DNA of 64,000 nucleotides from Pyronema omphalodes. Lineage: Eukaryota > Ascomycota > Pezizomycetes > Pezizales > Pyronemataceae. A program made the position numbers and the translations under genes. The notes below the pieces were generated by a model. The model searched no databases and had not been told where the DNA came from. It was given only the letters and a program-made list of their open reading frames with translations. The stretch covers positions 62,001 through 126,000 of the forward strand of contig JAJJXM010000033.1 of NCBI GenBank assembly GCA_024516155.1, written 5' to 3'. Positions 12,138-23,471 of the stretch are shown here, in pieces (the first letter of the stretch is position 1; the number at the start of each line of letters is the position of its first letter).

Positions 12138-14110
12138 ATGGGTTGGGCGGCGGCGACAGAAGCGAGGGAGGGGGAGAGGGAAGAGGGAATGTTTTGAGGA
12201 AAGGGTTTATCTTCGACGGAGCAAAGGATTTGGGGAATATATTTTGTAATTTATCTGCATACAGGAGTTGATGGGTAATTGTTTTGTTATAGGGATAGAT
12301 ACCAGCTTTTAGGGCTTTATTATGGGAACGCTCCCAACCTAGGATAAATAATGGACTCACTTTAACGTGCTTTTGTTCAGAACAAATTATGGATATCAGG
12401 GCATCATATATACGAAAAGCCAGTATATTACAATCTTTCCAGCAGAGCCTTTTACTCTACTCTCTAATCCCAAAAGTTACCAGCCGAAAGATAACACTCC
12501 ACCTTCACCCGTTCACGCTTCATATCCAACACAGTGGTATCTTCGATAATCTCAGCCGCAGGGCTGACTGCATCACAATGAAAAATCGCCAAACTTCAGC
12601 CCCTCGAGCATGCGTGTCTCACATAGGATTGTCCCAGCAAGTCTTCCAATGGATAACCAAACATGGAGCATATGTATGCTTACAGATGTCATCATGCTCC
12701 ATCCTCCATCTTCTTCCATTCTGCTTCATCCTTGTTCATTTCTTTATAATGTAGGGTTAGTAGGGTTAAACATACCCTACATAACCCTCTTCCTCCCCGA
12801 ACCCTCAGTAATCTCTGTTGAAGCGATTTCTGTCACTTGAATCAATCTGAATATCTTGTCGCTTACCTTTTCCCTACATACATCTTTCTGGGTCTAATCT
12901 TATCAACATTGTATAACCAAACTGATTTTTGTTCGCCACACCGTCACCTCGCTACAACAGCCAATTAATCAAGCTTCACCATCATCATCATCAGCTTACG
13001 TTCCACAAACTGCAAAATCCGAAATTCTCCAATCGTCATATCTCACCACCATCACCGCCACCACCACCGACAACAACAACAATCCCAAATCCAATTTAAG
13101 TCACATTATTTCTACTTACTACCACCACACACCCACTCCGCACAGCCGCCCTAAGCTCGGATGCTACCGTACCACAGACCTATCATGATACACTGATGCA
13201 CTAATCTTAGGGGGGTCTAAGCGAAAGCCAGCTAGGTAACTTTGACATTTGACAGGTGAGATTTGACAGGTGACAGGTGACAGGTGAGATGCGAACCACG
13301 GCACGGTCCCATAGCGGGAAGGGTGCGGGAAGCTGCGGGAGGATGGAAGATATGTAGAAGGGTTAAGCCGATATATATGTAGGCTACTGGATCTGAGGCT
13401 CTGGGATCCAACTTAAAGGTCCTAGCGATGATGATAAAAAAAGACTACACACCGCATAGAAGAAATAATGAGAATGATATTGAATTATGTTGAAGGATCA
13501 TGTTACACGATGTTGAGGAATATGTGAACAAAAATCATATTACTATGGTATCCTACTTATCCCGCATATCCTACTTTTAAAATCCGATCCAGTTCCTCCC
13601 AAAATCCGCAATCCAACCCAACCCCAAAATATCCCCATGCAAAAACATTCCCACAAAAAAAACCCCCAAAAAGCACAAACAAACCAACACAAAAATAAAA
13701 CAATACACAAACTCACAAATAAACGCATCTCAACAAACTTACAAAACAAAACACACAAACAAAAACACAATTTCGGTAATTCAAGGGTTTTTACAAAAAA
13801 CAAACAAGCAAAGGTCCAATTATTCAAAATCCTAAAACTAATCCTAATCCTAATCCTAATCCATCATATACAACGTACGCCATTTCCCGTATTAAAAAGA
13901 ACTCCCCGTTCCCCCGGCTTTCTCTTTTATGGTATTCAAATCATCGGGTATCAAACATATCTCTTCCCTTCCCTTTGTATCTCCGTCTCTCTGTCTCCTG
14001 CTCTATTCATTTATTTATTCTCGCCCTTGGTATCTTGGTTGGTATTCACAAACTTTCTCTTTCTTTTCACCCCCACCTCCGTTACATCACACAGACATCT
14101 ATGACTATGC
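12138..14110. other. Intergenic, low-complexity
   Basis: This lies between convergent genes. It contains CAC/CAT/CAA microsatellite-like stretches near 12980-13090, a GACAGGT repeat at 13251-13289, and a strongly A/C-biased, nearly G-free stretch at about 13620-13870 that ends in four CTAATC units. No protein gene is supported. Confidence 0.55.
13251..13289 (+). repeat. Short GACAGGT(GA) tandem repeat
   Basis: Four GACAGGTGA-type units occur in about 40 bp, one interrupted by GATTT. Non-coding. Confidence 0.85.
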
Positions 14111-17090
14111 CTATGCACTTCCCTCCTTCTTCTTCTCCGCTTCTGCTTCCGTCGTTACAGAAGCAGAATGAGCAGCATTTTCCGGTTGTACTGTTTCAAC
14201 GACCTGAGCTGCATCTTTTTTCTCATCCGGAATCCAACGTTCTGCTGTCGATTCACAAGCCGAGTTTCTCCTTCCCCTATTGTTAAGCAAATGCAATTAG
14301 CCAATGTCTTCCAAGTACAAGCCAACCAACCACCGATCCCTCCTCAACCCCCCCCCGCCTGGTGTATAAAAGGCAAACCTACCAATTCCTCGGCTGCCTT
14401 CTCAGAAAAGCACCAACAGCACCAAGATACCCCTCATGTCTCAAAAAATACGCCTTCTTAGTTCCCTTACTCCAATACCTCATACCGAAACTCAAAGTAT
14501 GCATAGTCTGGGCGTGACCACGGATAAAGCTTCCTCCAAAGTATATGTGTTTCAACCCATGGTTCTGGGCTTGTAGATATGCTATCTGTCCAATGTTGTT
14601 GCTCACCATGTAGAGTAATGATCGGGAGATATCTTCGGCTGCGAAGCGGGCTAGAGGTGCGGTAGGTTTGGGTGTGGGGCCATTAGCTTCTGCTTCTGCG
14701 TCGGTTGCATCTACTGCGGTATCAACCCCCTCGGCGGCGCTGTCGACTTCATCAAGTTCGCCCCCTTCCCTTACAGCGCCGTCCGCAGAGCTTTCACCAC
14801 CCTCTGGCGCGGTAGCTTTCTTGAAAACCTTGCCAAAAGAGCTAGCAATAGTAGTAGCCTTCAATCCAATCTTTTCATACCCACCACCATAAATATCCCC
14901 AACCAGCATATCAACATTTGTGTTATCACCTCTAGATGCCATTCCCAGCATATCATCAAAAGTCTTAGCACCAGTCAATAACGCCAATAATCCCCATAAC
15001 GTTCCACCTCCAAGACTAGATCCTCCGATACGTTCGAATTGTTGGGGACCGGAAACTTTGATCATGGAGACACCGGATCCGATGTTGACGAGGAGATAGG
15101 GGTAAATATCGCTACGGGCGCTCTCGAAGTGCATGGGATCTGCTTCGGTGTAGGTAAAGACTTCGAAGGGAATCTCGGTTATGAAGAAATCGAGACCTAC
15201 AGGAACGGAATTAGCTAACCGTCTTGATGCACCTGCGCTGCAGCTACCCGGTGGACTCGGCTTTAAAAGAAAACCCCACTCCAATAACAGGGGGAGTGTA
15301 AATCCATCTACGGGTTTGGAGAGAAGGAGATTCGACATACCAACAATAAGACATTCCATCTCATCTTCTCTATAAATCTTGACGCCCAGCTTTTCCTGGA
15401 TCTTATCAAAATACTTGTAAGCTCCACCTCCGGTAGCCATAACATAAAGCGGTTCCTTCTTAGTCCCATCTGTTCCTTCTTTATCCTCCTTCTCTTTGTT
15501 TTCTTCGCCATTTTTAAGCTTTAGCATGTAGTTAATAAGCTCATCGATATTTTCAGTTTCAAAGCTTTTGAAATTTAATTTTCCTCCTATGCCATTGGGG
15601 TCGTTGGTAAAGTAGACTAATTTTGCTAGTGAGCCTCCGATCTATGGCGGGAGAAATTGCTTGGTTAATTAGCACGCCCTCGTAGTTTCTTTGCGATTAA
15701 ATAGTGGTAAGGTTGGATTGTGCTATGTGGGGGGAAGGAAGAACAATGGAGTCATGGGTTCCACATACATCAACAGCCATATGGGAAACTGCAGGTTTGT
15801 GATGTGGTAACCTAATATCCTTTGTTTCCGGACCATTTCTGCTGGGAGTATTGGCGCCAGTTTGTGTGGGTGATCCGTCTCCGCTGCTATTGTCTTCGTC
15901 TACAATGAATGCTCCTGTAACATTGATCTATAAGGGGAAAACAAGTGGGTCCAAAATTTAGCCAATGTATTTTTAAACAGTAATAAGTAAGAAAACAAAA
16001 CAAAACAAAACAAAAAAACTACACATAAGCAAAGGGGTTATAAGATACCCGAACTGAACCCGGGGGTGCGGGCTTAGGCTCATCCCCTTCTCCGTCTGAC
16101 TCCTCCTCGGAGTCGGTCATGTATTCAAGAGGTGGATCGCCTGCTTGGAAATACTCCCCGCGTGGTCGTTTACACCCGATGGTATCTGTTCGAGCCTCTT
16201 CCGTGTAGTCCTCCTCTCCAGTTCTTCCCCGTTTCCCAAGCGCTGTGGGTCGCTCTGTAATCTCCCTATGTGCGCGCTTGTTCTTCTTTGCTGTAGTCGG
16301 CGGCGGGAGTGTAGTTGCGCTCTCATCGTCACTGTCCATTCTTCGTTTCTTGTTCTGCTGCGGAGTTTGCGCTTGCGTCGTCTGTTCTGTCGTTGTAGTA
16401 CTGGTTGGGGGTTTAGTATTAATAGCGCTCGCAACGGCCATTCTTCTCTTCTTGTTAGGAGTCCTTATATCCGGATCTTTCGATTTCTCAGGCCCTAGAA
16501 ACCTCTTTCTTGTAACTGAAGTTGGAGTAGTAACGTATGTTCGCTGTGGTTTATTTTTTGGAGTTGTTGGACTTCTGGTCGGTGCGCGGACTCCCTCGGT
16601 AGTTGAGGTCGGGTGAGTAGCCGATGCTTGGGGTGCGGATTGGGACGCGGTCTTATGCATGGTTTTGAGAGCCGCACAGTTGAGCGCAACTAGATAGGAA
16701 ACAGGTTAGATCAACGCTAATTATTTCCCCAGAAAAAGATGTGGGGACGAGAGATAAGCAAGCTCACGTTCGTTGAGTCCCTCTATCATGCTTCCCCAAG
16801 CCCCGGAATCTTCTATGACTCCGGTAAAAGACTCGGTATTGACTGTAGATAGCAGTTTCCGGATTTTTTGGTTAAAGGATACTGCTTCTCTACGCGCTGT
16901 TAGTGAAATCCAAGTTTAAAGTTTTGCCTGTCAAGCGTCTTATGGGTCGCGTGAGGATTCCAATCTCAAGAGCATACCGTGATACTTGGTCCACGTAACG
17001 AATGATTTCAGGGTTTGCTTCATGACGCGTAGGTTTTGTTTGATCCAGTTCACCGTCTGGTACATTTCTCTTCAGTGGGTTTCCCGCCAT
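14111..17090 (-). CDS. Pantothenate kinase (eukaryotic type II, Fumble domain) with long disordered N-terminal extension
   Basis: The enzyme phosphorylates pantothenate in the first step of CoA synthesis. Core exons on the minus strand are 15927-15769, 15641-14383 and 14276-14111. They rebuild AVD|IGGSLAKLVYF at the ATP-binding site and RNW|GRRNS at the C-terminus. Other core motifs are VMATGGGAYKY, VNIGSGVSMIKV, GGSSLGGGTLWG and FLRHEGYLGAVGAF. An acidic/Ala-rich insert sits within the second core exon. The core begins INVTGAFIVDED but has no in-frame ATG in its own exon. Its acceptor pairs in phase with a GTATCT donor after PGSVR, at the end of exon 16689-16049. That exon links in phase to 16889-16768 and 17090-16978 (ATG at 17090). 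The joined product is about 819 aa. The first 292 residues hold a helical segment and then a Ser/Thr/Pro/Lys-rich region with two NKKRRM nuclear-localisation-like patches. Kinase identity is firm; the 5' structure is inferred. Confidence 0.8.
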
Positions 17091-17847
17091 GAAAACGGTT
17101 GTGAGTTGTTTCGATTCGGTGGTTTTCGACACTTCCGAGCCTTGTCTCTCAGCTGATGAGATAATCCGATTCCGTTCCTCTTGTCCGGCGGTTGGTGGTG
17201 GGTAGTGGTGGTGGTGGTGGCGTGTGGGTATGGATATGAGATGGTATATACCGGCGATGAGCTCTTTTGCGATGAGCTTCTCTTCTTGGATGTGTTTTGG
17301 TTGGTTGGGTTTCTTTCTTTTCTTGTCTTTTGCCCTTTGTTCGTGTCGGCAAATAGAGTTGGCTTGGGTTTGGTGGGTTGACTTGACTAGGTTTGCAAAC
17401 GTTCCTTCAAGGTCTCCACGCTAGCGACAAGTCTAGAATCCAACGGAACAGCTTCTTGGCGCCATGGCAACAAAGCGAGGGGCGCATGCCGATTGAATTC
17501 GATCCAACCGATGAACCGAGGAACCGCTGATGTCAGCAGGCATTAGCCATTCTGCAGCCTTACCCAGAAGAGGTGACCGTGCATAATATCACGTGATGAC
17601 GTAGAATCCGTGCTGCATGTAATTTTCGTACGTAAGCTGTGACTTCACTGGAACAATTCTTTCTTACAAATGCCCATATTCCCATTAGACAGATCCTCAT
17701 ATTATACATTACTATTAAATGGACAATCGTCCTAACCCCATAAGCACCATCGCCTTGCCTCATTGTGCAATCTTGACATAATACCCCAATTACATCTCGG
17801 CATCTCAGGCAAGCTGATGGTCGAGCGATGTCTCCAATTCCAAATTT
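17091..17847. other. Upstream region of the kinase locus with GGT/GTG microsatellite
   Basis: No gene recognised. A GGT/GTG-rich stretch lies at about 17188-17222, roughly 100 bp upstream of the proposed kinase start. Its complement is ACC-rich on the transcribed sense. Confidence 0.5.
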
Positions 17848-18452
17848 TCAAGCCAAATAGGCTTCCGAGAGCGAACAAGAGTATTGCGATGAAACCTGGA
17901 ATTTTGGGATTGTTGACATCTCCTTATACATAGAAAGCGGCGATAGTTAGTTTTCAACTTGGTATGATAGCATTGCATGATTGCTACATTCAATGAGTAC
18001 AATGAATCTTACCTTCTCCATCTGGCTCTGAATTTGGATATCAAAAGAAGTATCCTCCGCATCTAATTAGAAAGTGAGATGTTAGTCTTCATCTTGGTAA
18101 GATAGCAGTGCATGATGGCTGCATTGAATGAATACAAGTGAATCTTACCATTCTTTTGGGCATATCCTCGACGCTTGATAATCTCCGCCTCCTTGATGTT
18201 CAAGGAAAAGTTGGCCGCGGTGGGGATGGCAGCACGGAATTCTTCATTGCTACACACGTCCGGGAGGATCTCCTCCTTGGTATAGGCAAAATAATTTCCC
18301 TGATCGTCGTGTTTATATGGGGTGTTGCGGCGGATGGAGTTGTTGGGGGTGCGACGGTGGTAATCGGCATTATTAGGGGTGGCAGCATTCATAACTGCCT
18401 GGGCTTGAATTTCAGCCTCCTTTGCGGTGTGCAGAGGGTTAATGTTTGACAT
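17848..18452 (-). CDS. Small protein of unknown function with two homologous introns
   Basis: I do not recognise this family. The model on the minus strand has exons 18452-18149, 18062-18013 and 17922-17848, giving 142 aa. The first exon is Asn/Ala-rich at its start, then polar, with a DDQGNYFAYTKEEILPD segment and an IIKRRGYAQKN motif. The second exon adds DAEDTSFDIQIQSQMEK. Introns of 86 and 90 bp have GTAAGATTCA donors and CTAAC branch sites and are about 80% alike by eye (see the repeat entry). In the model frame the last exon is short and polar. One nucleotide out of frame, the same DNA encodes a convincing membrane segment (KIPGFIAILLFALGSLFGLKIW). So either the 3' splice differs, there is an indel, or the hydrophobic frame is chance. 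The long first exon is well supported, the 3' end less so. Confidence 0.6.
17923..18148 (-). repeat. Pair of homologous introns (introner-like)
   Basis: Intron A spans 18148-18063 and intron B 18012-17923. They share GTAAGATTCA at the donor, then TCATTsAATGyAGC, ATCATGCA, TGCTATC, TACCAAG, TGAArACTAAC and CTTTCTA, in the same order and spacing with only small indels. The exons on either side show no similarity. The duplication is therefore intron-specific, as described for introner-like elements in fungi. Confidence 0.8.
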
Positions 18453-18735
18453 TTTGGGAGCTTCAATCCAAGCTGATTAATTATTTTACGGGGCAAGGAG
18501 AAGGAAGGGGAGGGTAGATTGGTGGACGTGGTACAGAGAAAGAAGCAGATGGACAGCCGTTTATACAAATTTCCGTACACGAATTGATCAAGCTTTAATG
18601 AAGCTCTAACGGTTCACGGTTCTAATGCTACAATGACGACATTAGGAGGCTAATAGCGGATATGAGCACCCCCTAGGATACTAAACTGGATTCCTATGAA
18701 CGCTATTCTTACCAAGGTTTCACTGTGTCTTGTTA

Positions 18736-19080
18736 CAGTCGACCCGGTTTATGAGGGTATGCCGGGACCGAAGGGGTGTGCCCTTATATGATGTATATTC
18801 TGAAAGACCGAGAAGCTTGGCACGAGTGATTGATCGAGATGCACAGAGCTGGGACAGTGCGGAGGGAAGTGGAGTCCTAGCGCCACGCAAATTGCACCGT
18901 AGCCACATTACTACCTGCACCGCTGGATAAGGGTACTATACAAATTTTTAGCATTTTCTTAAGGGTATTCTAGTACACCGTGAAACCCTTAATTCCCATA
19001 CAAAACCGTCGGGACCGCGGCCGGTACCCTTCTACAGTGCGTATTCTTATAGATAATACCCTTATAAACCGAGTCGACTG
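18736..19080. mobile_element. MITE, Tc1/mariner-pogo-like, non-autonomous
   Basis: Terminal inverted repeats of about 25 bp begin CAGTCGACyCGGTTTAT and continue with rAGGGTAT, with two mismatches between the left and right ends. Each end is flanked by TA (18734-18735 and 19081-19082), the target duplication of the Tc1/mariner superfamily. Internal sequence is 345 bp in all, with no coding capacity. It shows repeated sub-terminal AAGGGTA and CGGGACCG words in both orientations. It lies about 280 bp upstream of the small-protein gene. Confidence 0.8.
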
Positions 19081-19082
19081 TA

Positions 19083-20387
19083 TTATTTCTAGGAAAATGT
19101 GGTGTCATCAAATAACTGATGTAATTGAATACTTAGGTATGACGCCAGCACCTTCTGTACAAAAAGCCCCTTAACAACGGCGAGGGAACCATATCTGCCT
19201 CAGCTATGCATGAAATACGCGCAACGGTAATAATGCGCCACAACTCACAATATTCAGTAATTCTGCTTAACTATGTAATTAAACAAGATTTTACTGAATA
19301 GCCACAATAAAAAACAACGCAACCAATTCTTGCTGAGAGCCTGCAACCATGAATTGATTTCAATTTCTAGCCCTCTTTGCACTTTTAAACTGACGTAATG
19401 TAACACAAGCATAAAATGGCGGCAAATGGTAGCGGCAAGCTAAATTAACGGCATGAAAGTACCCATTCTTATACATATTGCACCTTCATGCCATAAAATC
19501 TTCCTCGGTGTCGGGATGACATCAAAATCCCCAACCTCCAGTACCATTATTTACTGAGACATTCCTGCAGGATGTAAATATGTGACAAACTCAAAGTCTC
19601 CACAATTTGTATGAAAATGGAAGCTAAGCGCATAATACATCCTCGTTATCACGACGCGGCTCGTGTTTAGTGCCATAATCCAGAGTGTAGAGGTAGTCGA
19701 AAATGATGGCATCTGCAAAACGCGCCCTTTACTGCTTGCTAATTGCTACTAGTGTCACGGTGGTGTTGATTAGCACCAGCCTAGCATGATTACTGTTAAT
19801 GTCTATAAATTTAAATCGTTTATTGTCAAATGAAAGTGGGAAACATCAAGTGGAGGTGGAGGACACTATTGATTGAAAGTGGTAATGTTCCAAGTCTACA
19901 CATTAGGGTTACTCAATGCTTAAAAAGCAGCGGAATCCGATAAATCAGTCGGAAACTCTGTGGCCAATGAGAGTTGAGGGACAGAACCAGGGCTAGAAAT
20001 GAGCTTTGAGTGGTGCTTTCGGAAACGGAGATGGAAACTGAGATGGAAACTTGTTGCATGGCTACGGGCGAGGCTAGAACCGCACTACGATGCAGATCAT
20101 CAGCTTTCTAAACTATTTTGGGACAGATGAAGAGTTTCCGACTGTTTTCGACACTCAAAATAATGACGTATGTGAGTTCATCGCGAATGCTCACCACTGA
20201 ATTTATGACGCAATATGTCACAACATGGGGTTTATGAGAGGAAAAACATCAATTCGCTAAGAAGAAAATCATTAACAAAACGCTAGCTACACACAAAAAG
20301 ACAACCATAAACAAAAATCAAACTTTCAAACGCCGCATAACAACATCCCAAAACTTTATCGAACCCAATCGTCAACCCGGCATCCAT
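19083..20387. other. Intergenic, no gene recognised
   Basis: AT-rich sequence between the MITE and the 3' end of the reductase gene. Only short frames; no repeat or RNA gene seen. Confidence 0.5.
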
Positions 20388-23300
20388 CTACCAGCACTCC
20401 TCCTTCCAGTACTTCACAAACTTCGCCACCAACTCTTGGTTCACGTTTTGTACGCCCTGCAAGGTCTTGGAGTTTTCGCAACTAGCCTTAGTTTCGAAGT
20501 AAGGCTCCGCAGTCATCTTACCACCGAACCTCATTCTAAAAAAGTCCAATAGCTTAATAGGCGGGTTCTTTGCGGGATTCTGCTCTTTCTCAAGACGCTT
20601 AACCCACTCAGCACCATCAACAGCCTCAAACTCCAATCCAGACTTCTTCAACGCCGGAAGGAAATCCTCATTCCACTTCAACAGACCCGGATGGCAAACA
20701 TTAAACACCCTACTCTCCTTCTTCTCCTGCAGAGATAGATCGACAACCGTAGCGGCAGTGGCATCAACAGGTAACCAGGAGACATTCTCGTCAGTAGCAA
20801 GCACCGGTAAAGCACCAACAGTGACAGCCGCCTGTACCGTCAAAGGAATCGCCTCAGTAGCGTTCCATCTTCCATGCTTCGTATCTCCAACAACCTGTCC
20901 AACCCTCAAGATCCGAGCCGTCATACCAGTTTTCTTAGCCGCAGCATCACAGAGGTATTCAACCACCATCTTAGAGTGAGCATAACCCATGGGCATAGCA
21001 TGAGAAAACTCAGGAAGGACCTCGGGGACTGTTTTCTCCGGACGACCCATGGCGGTGGAAACAGAGGAGATGAAGTTGAAAGACGGGATGATGTTTTGGG
21101 GAGAGGCCAAACAGAAGTTGATTAGGTTTGAGGAACCACGGATGTGTTGACCTTCGAAGGATGTAACGTCCATGTTGAAGTTTACACCCCAGGCGTTGTG
21201 GATAACTGCTGTAGCACGGGAAAGGACAGAGCGGTATGTGCGCGCGGGAAGTCCGAGGTATTCGTCGGAGAGATCGGAGGGCAGGGCAAGGATCTTATCC
21301 CGCTGCTCGGTGGAGAGAGATTCGAGCAGGTGCGCCTTGGAAAGAGCGCCGTTGACACGCTCAGAAGCGTTTTCCAGAGATGAGGCACGGACGAGACAGT
21401 AGACTACCTTGACTTCAGGACGCTGGAGAAGGGTGGAGAGGATGTGGGATCCAATAGATCCGGTGGCTCCGGTCAGAACCACATATTCTCCCTCGACGGT
21501 TATGCCATTGGGTTTGTGGGTTTGGAAGTTGGAGTATTTCTCAATCAACTTGGTCATAACCTCCTCGACGGATTCCTTCTGCTCAACGACGGCACCTGTG
21601 GAAAGGGAAACGAGATGAGCGGTTAAAGCATCAATGTTGGGCTTCTCGAATACAACGTTGCTGCTGAGAACTTGGCCGTTTGTGTTGATCTCCTGAGCGA
21701 GCTTGAGACGGATGTTAATAGCCATCAAGGAATCAAGACCAAGAGAGAAGAAGTCGGTATCATCTTGAAGAAGTGAGGTATCCTTAAGCTGAAGGGAGTG
21801 AAGAACAGTGTCGCGGATAAGCTGTCTGATCTCGGCCTCGGGAAGAGTCCTTCCGCTTGATGACTGATCAAGCTCCAATTTCTCATAGTACGCTTCGATG
21901 TCGGGGGTGAAGGTGTTGATGAATGCGGCACGGATGGCTGTTCCCTTATCGGTCTTGCTGAACCAGGTACCGATGGGCTTGACGATGATAGCATCCCGAT
22001 AGATACGAGCATAAGCAGGAACCAAGGCATTACCCTCCTCGACGGAATCCATGATAGCATCGATGACCTGAGTAGTGTTCATGCCTCTAGTCTCCTCAGA
22101 AGGAATGACAATCAAACCTAAGGTAGCCTTGCCCTGCCCGAAAGCAATAGCCTCGTCGACTAACTTATTCTTTCTCATAGCATTCTCAAGGGGAATGGGA
22201 TTTGCCTTCTCTCCGTTAAACATAACGATGGTGTCGTCTCTCCGTCCAATGTACTTGAAATGTCCTGGCTTGGTGGGGTGTTTCTGGAATAAATCTCCGG
22301 TAGCATAGGATCCATCAAACCGGTTCTCAGCAACCAATGCTCTCCAGTTCTTCTTGACGATCATCTGGAATAAACCACCATCCTCTTCTTCCCATGCAAG
22401 ATGAGGTTCGGCAGGAGGAATCGCGACATACCAGTTCCATCCCTCTTTTCCATTGGAAGACGTCATGACCTGACCAATCTCGGTACTTCCCATGCAACTG
22501 CTAATGGTTGCACCGCCGGCGACTAGCTTATCACCAAGAGCCTGGGGACAGCTAGCACCACTGAAAAAAATCCTGTTCAATTTTGCAAGCTCTGGAATAG
22601 CACCTTCGGTCTCGGCCATGAGCTTCATCAGGTATGGAACGGTGAACATAAACTCGGGTCTGTCCGCAATAACACACTGCATCAGGTTTTCTCCTGTTAT
22701 GGGAAGATCAGAGGAGAGAATGGTGCATGTCTTGGCTGTGTGGATGGCTTTGAGGAAACCGTGAAGTCCGAAGGTATGGAAGATGGGGACGGTGACCATG
22801 AGATTGAAGGAGAATTTCAAACCGTCGAGAACGCTTAGCGCAGTCCTCTGGAAATGACCGACAGGTTTGGGGAGTCCGGTCTATGAAATGTCAGTGATAT
22901 TCTGGAATAAGAGGAGAGCAAAACATACACTTCCACTGGAGTGGATAATCCAACCCAAGCGGTTGTATTCCTTTGCTGGATCGAGGTTGCAAGGGAGAGG
23001 GCTCGAATCCACATTGGGATTGGTGATGTAGGCGTGATCAAGCATGGGAATAATAGCGAGGTTGCCGTTCATCAACTCATTAGTCTGACCCATGACAGTC
23101 ATGAATGCAGGCTGTGTAATAACGACATTTGACTTGGTCTTTTGGAAGAGGTGGTGATAAGCCGGAGCTGCCAAACGAGTTGAAAGGAACAAGACGGTTA
23201 TTCCGAGACGTTGTAAGGCGAGGTAGGTAGAGATATATTCGACATTGGTAGGACCGAGAATTGCAACAACAATAGGAGCGTCGTCTGAGGTTTTACGAAT

Positions 23301-23471
23301 CTTTGGTAGGACCCTGGAGTACCAGAGAGCACTGCGCTGGGACATCAAATTGAGGTCTGAGGCAGAGTACTTTTCGCTCTTGCTGGAACCAGTGAAGTAG
23401 GAGAGAAGAGTTGCATCCGGATGCTTCGCCGCAGCGTCGCGGAGGAGCTCGTCGATAGTATGGATAGCCAT
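20388..23471 (-). CDS. NRPS-like adenylate-forming reductase (A-T-R)
   Basis: Two exons (23471-22929, 22880-20388) join across a 48-bp intron (GTATGT...CATAG) to give about 1011 aa. The intron falls inside core motif A3, rebuilding HSSGS|TGLPKP at residues 177-187. The adenylation domain continues with IFHTFG, GSTEIGQ, YATGDLFQ (residues 373-380), GRRDDTIVMFNGEK and the late lysine region SKTDKGT. A carrier domain follows with the phosphopantetheine site LGLDSLMAI (Ser565). The terminal thioester reductase (NAD-binding 4) has the Rossmann motif LTGATGSIG at residue 650 and a catalytic YAHSK near residue 820. No condensation domain is present. The predicted reaction is ATP-dependent activation of a carboxylic acid, thioester loading, and NADPH-dependent release as aldehyde or alcohol. 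The substrate is unknown. No tailoring gene lies beside it. Length matches single-module A-T-R reductases. Confidence 0.93.

Noticed and set aside
13836..13862. CTAATC tandem units resembling telomere repeats
   Set aside because: The unit differs from the fungal CCCTAA repeat, there are only about four copies, and the site is internal to the window between genes.
16019..16660. 213-codon disordered frame as an independent gene ending at 16019
   Set aside because: The pantothenate kinase core needs an upstream exon, and this frame supplies the only in-phase donor. Independence is kept only as an intron-retention alternative.
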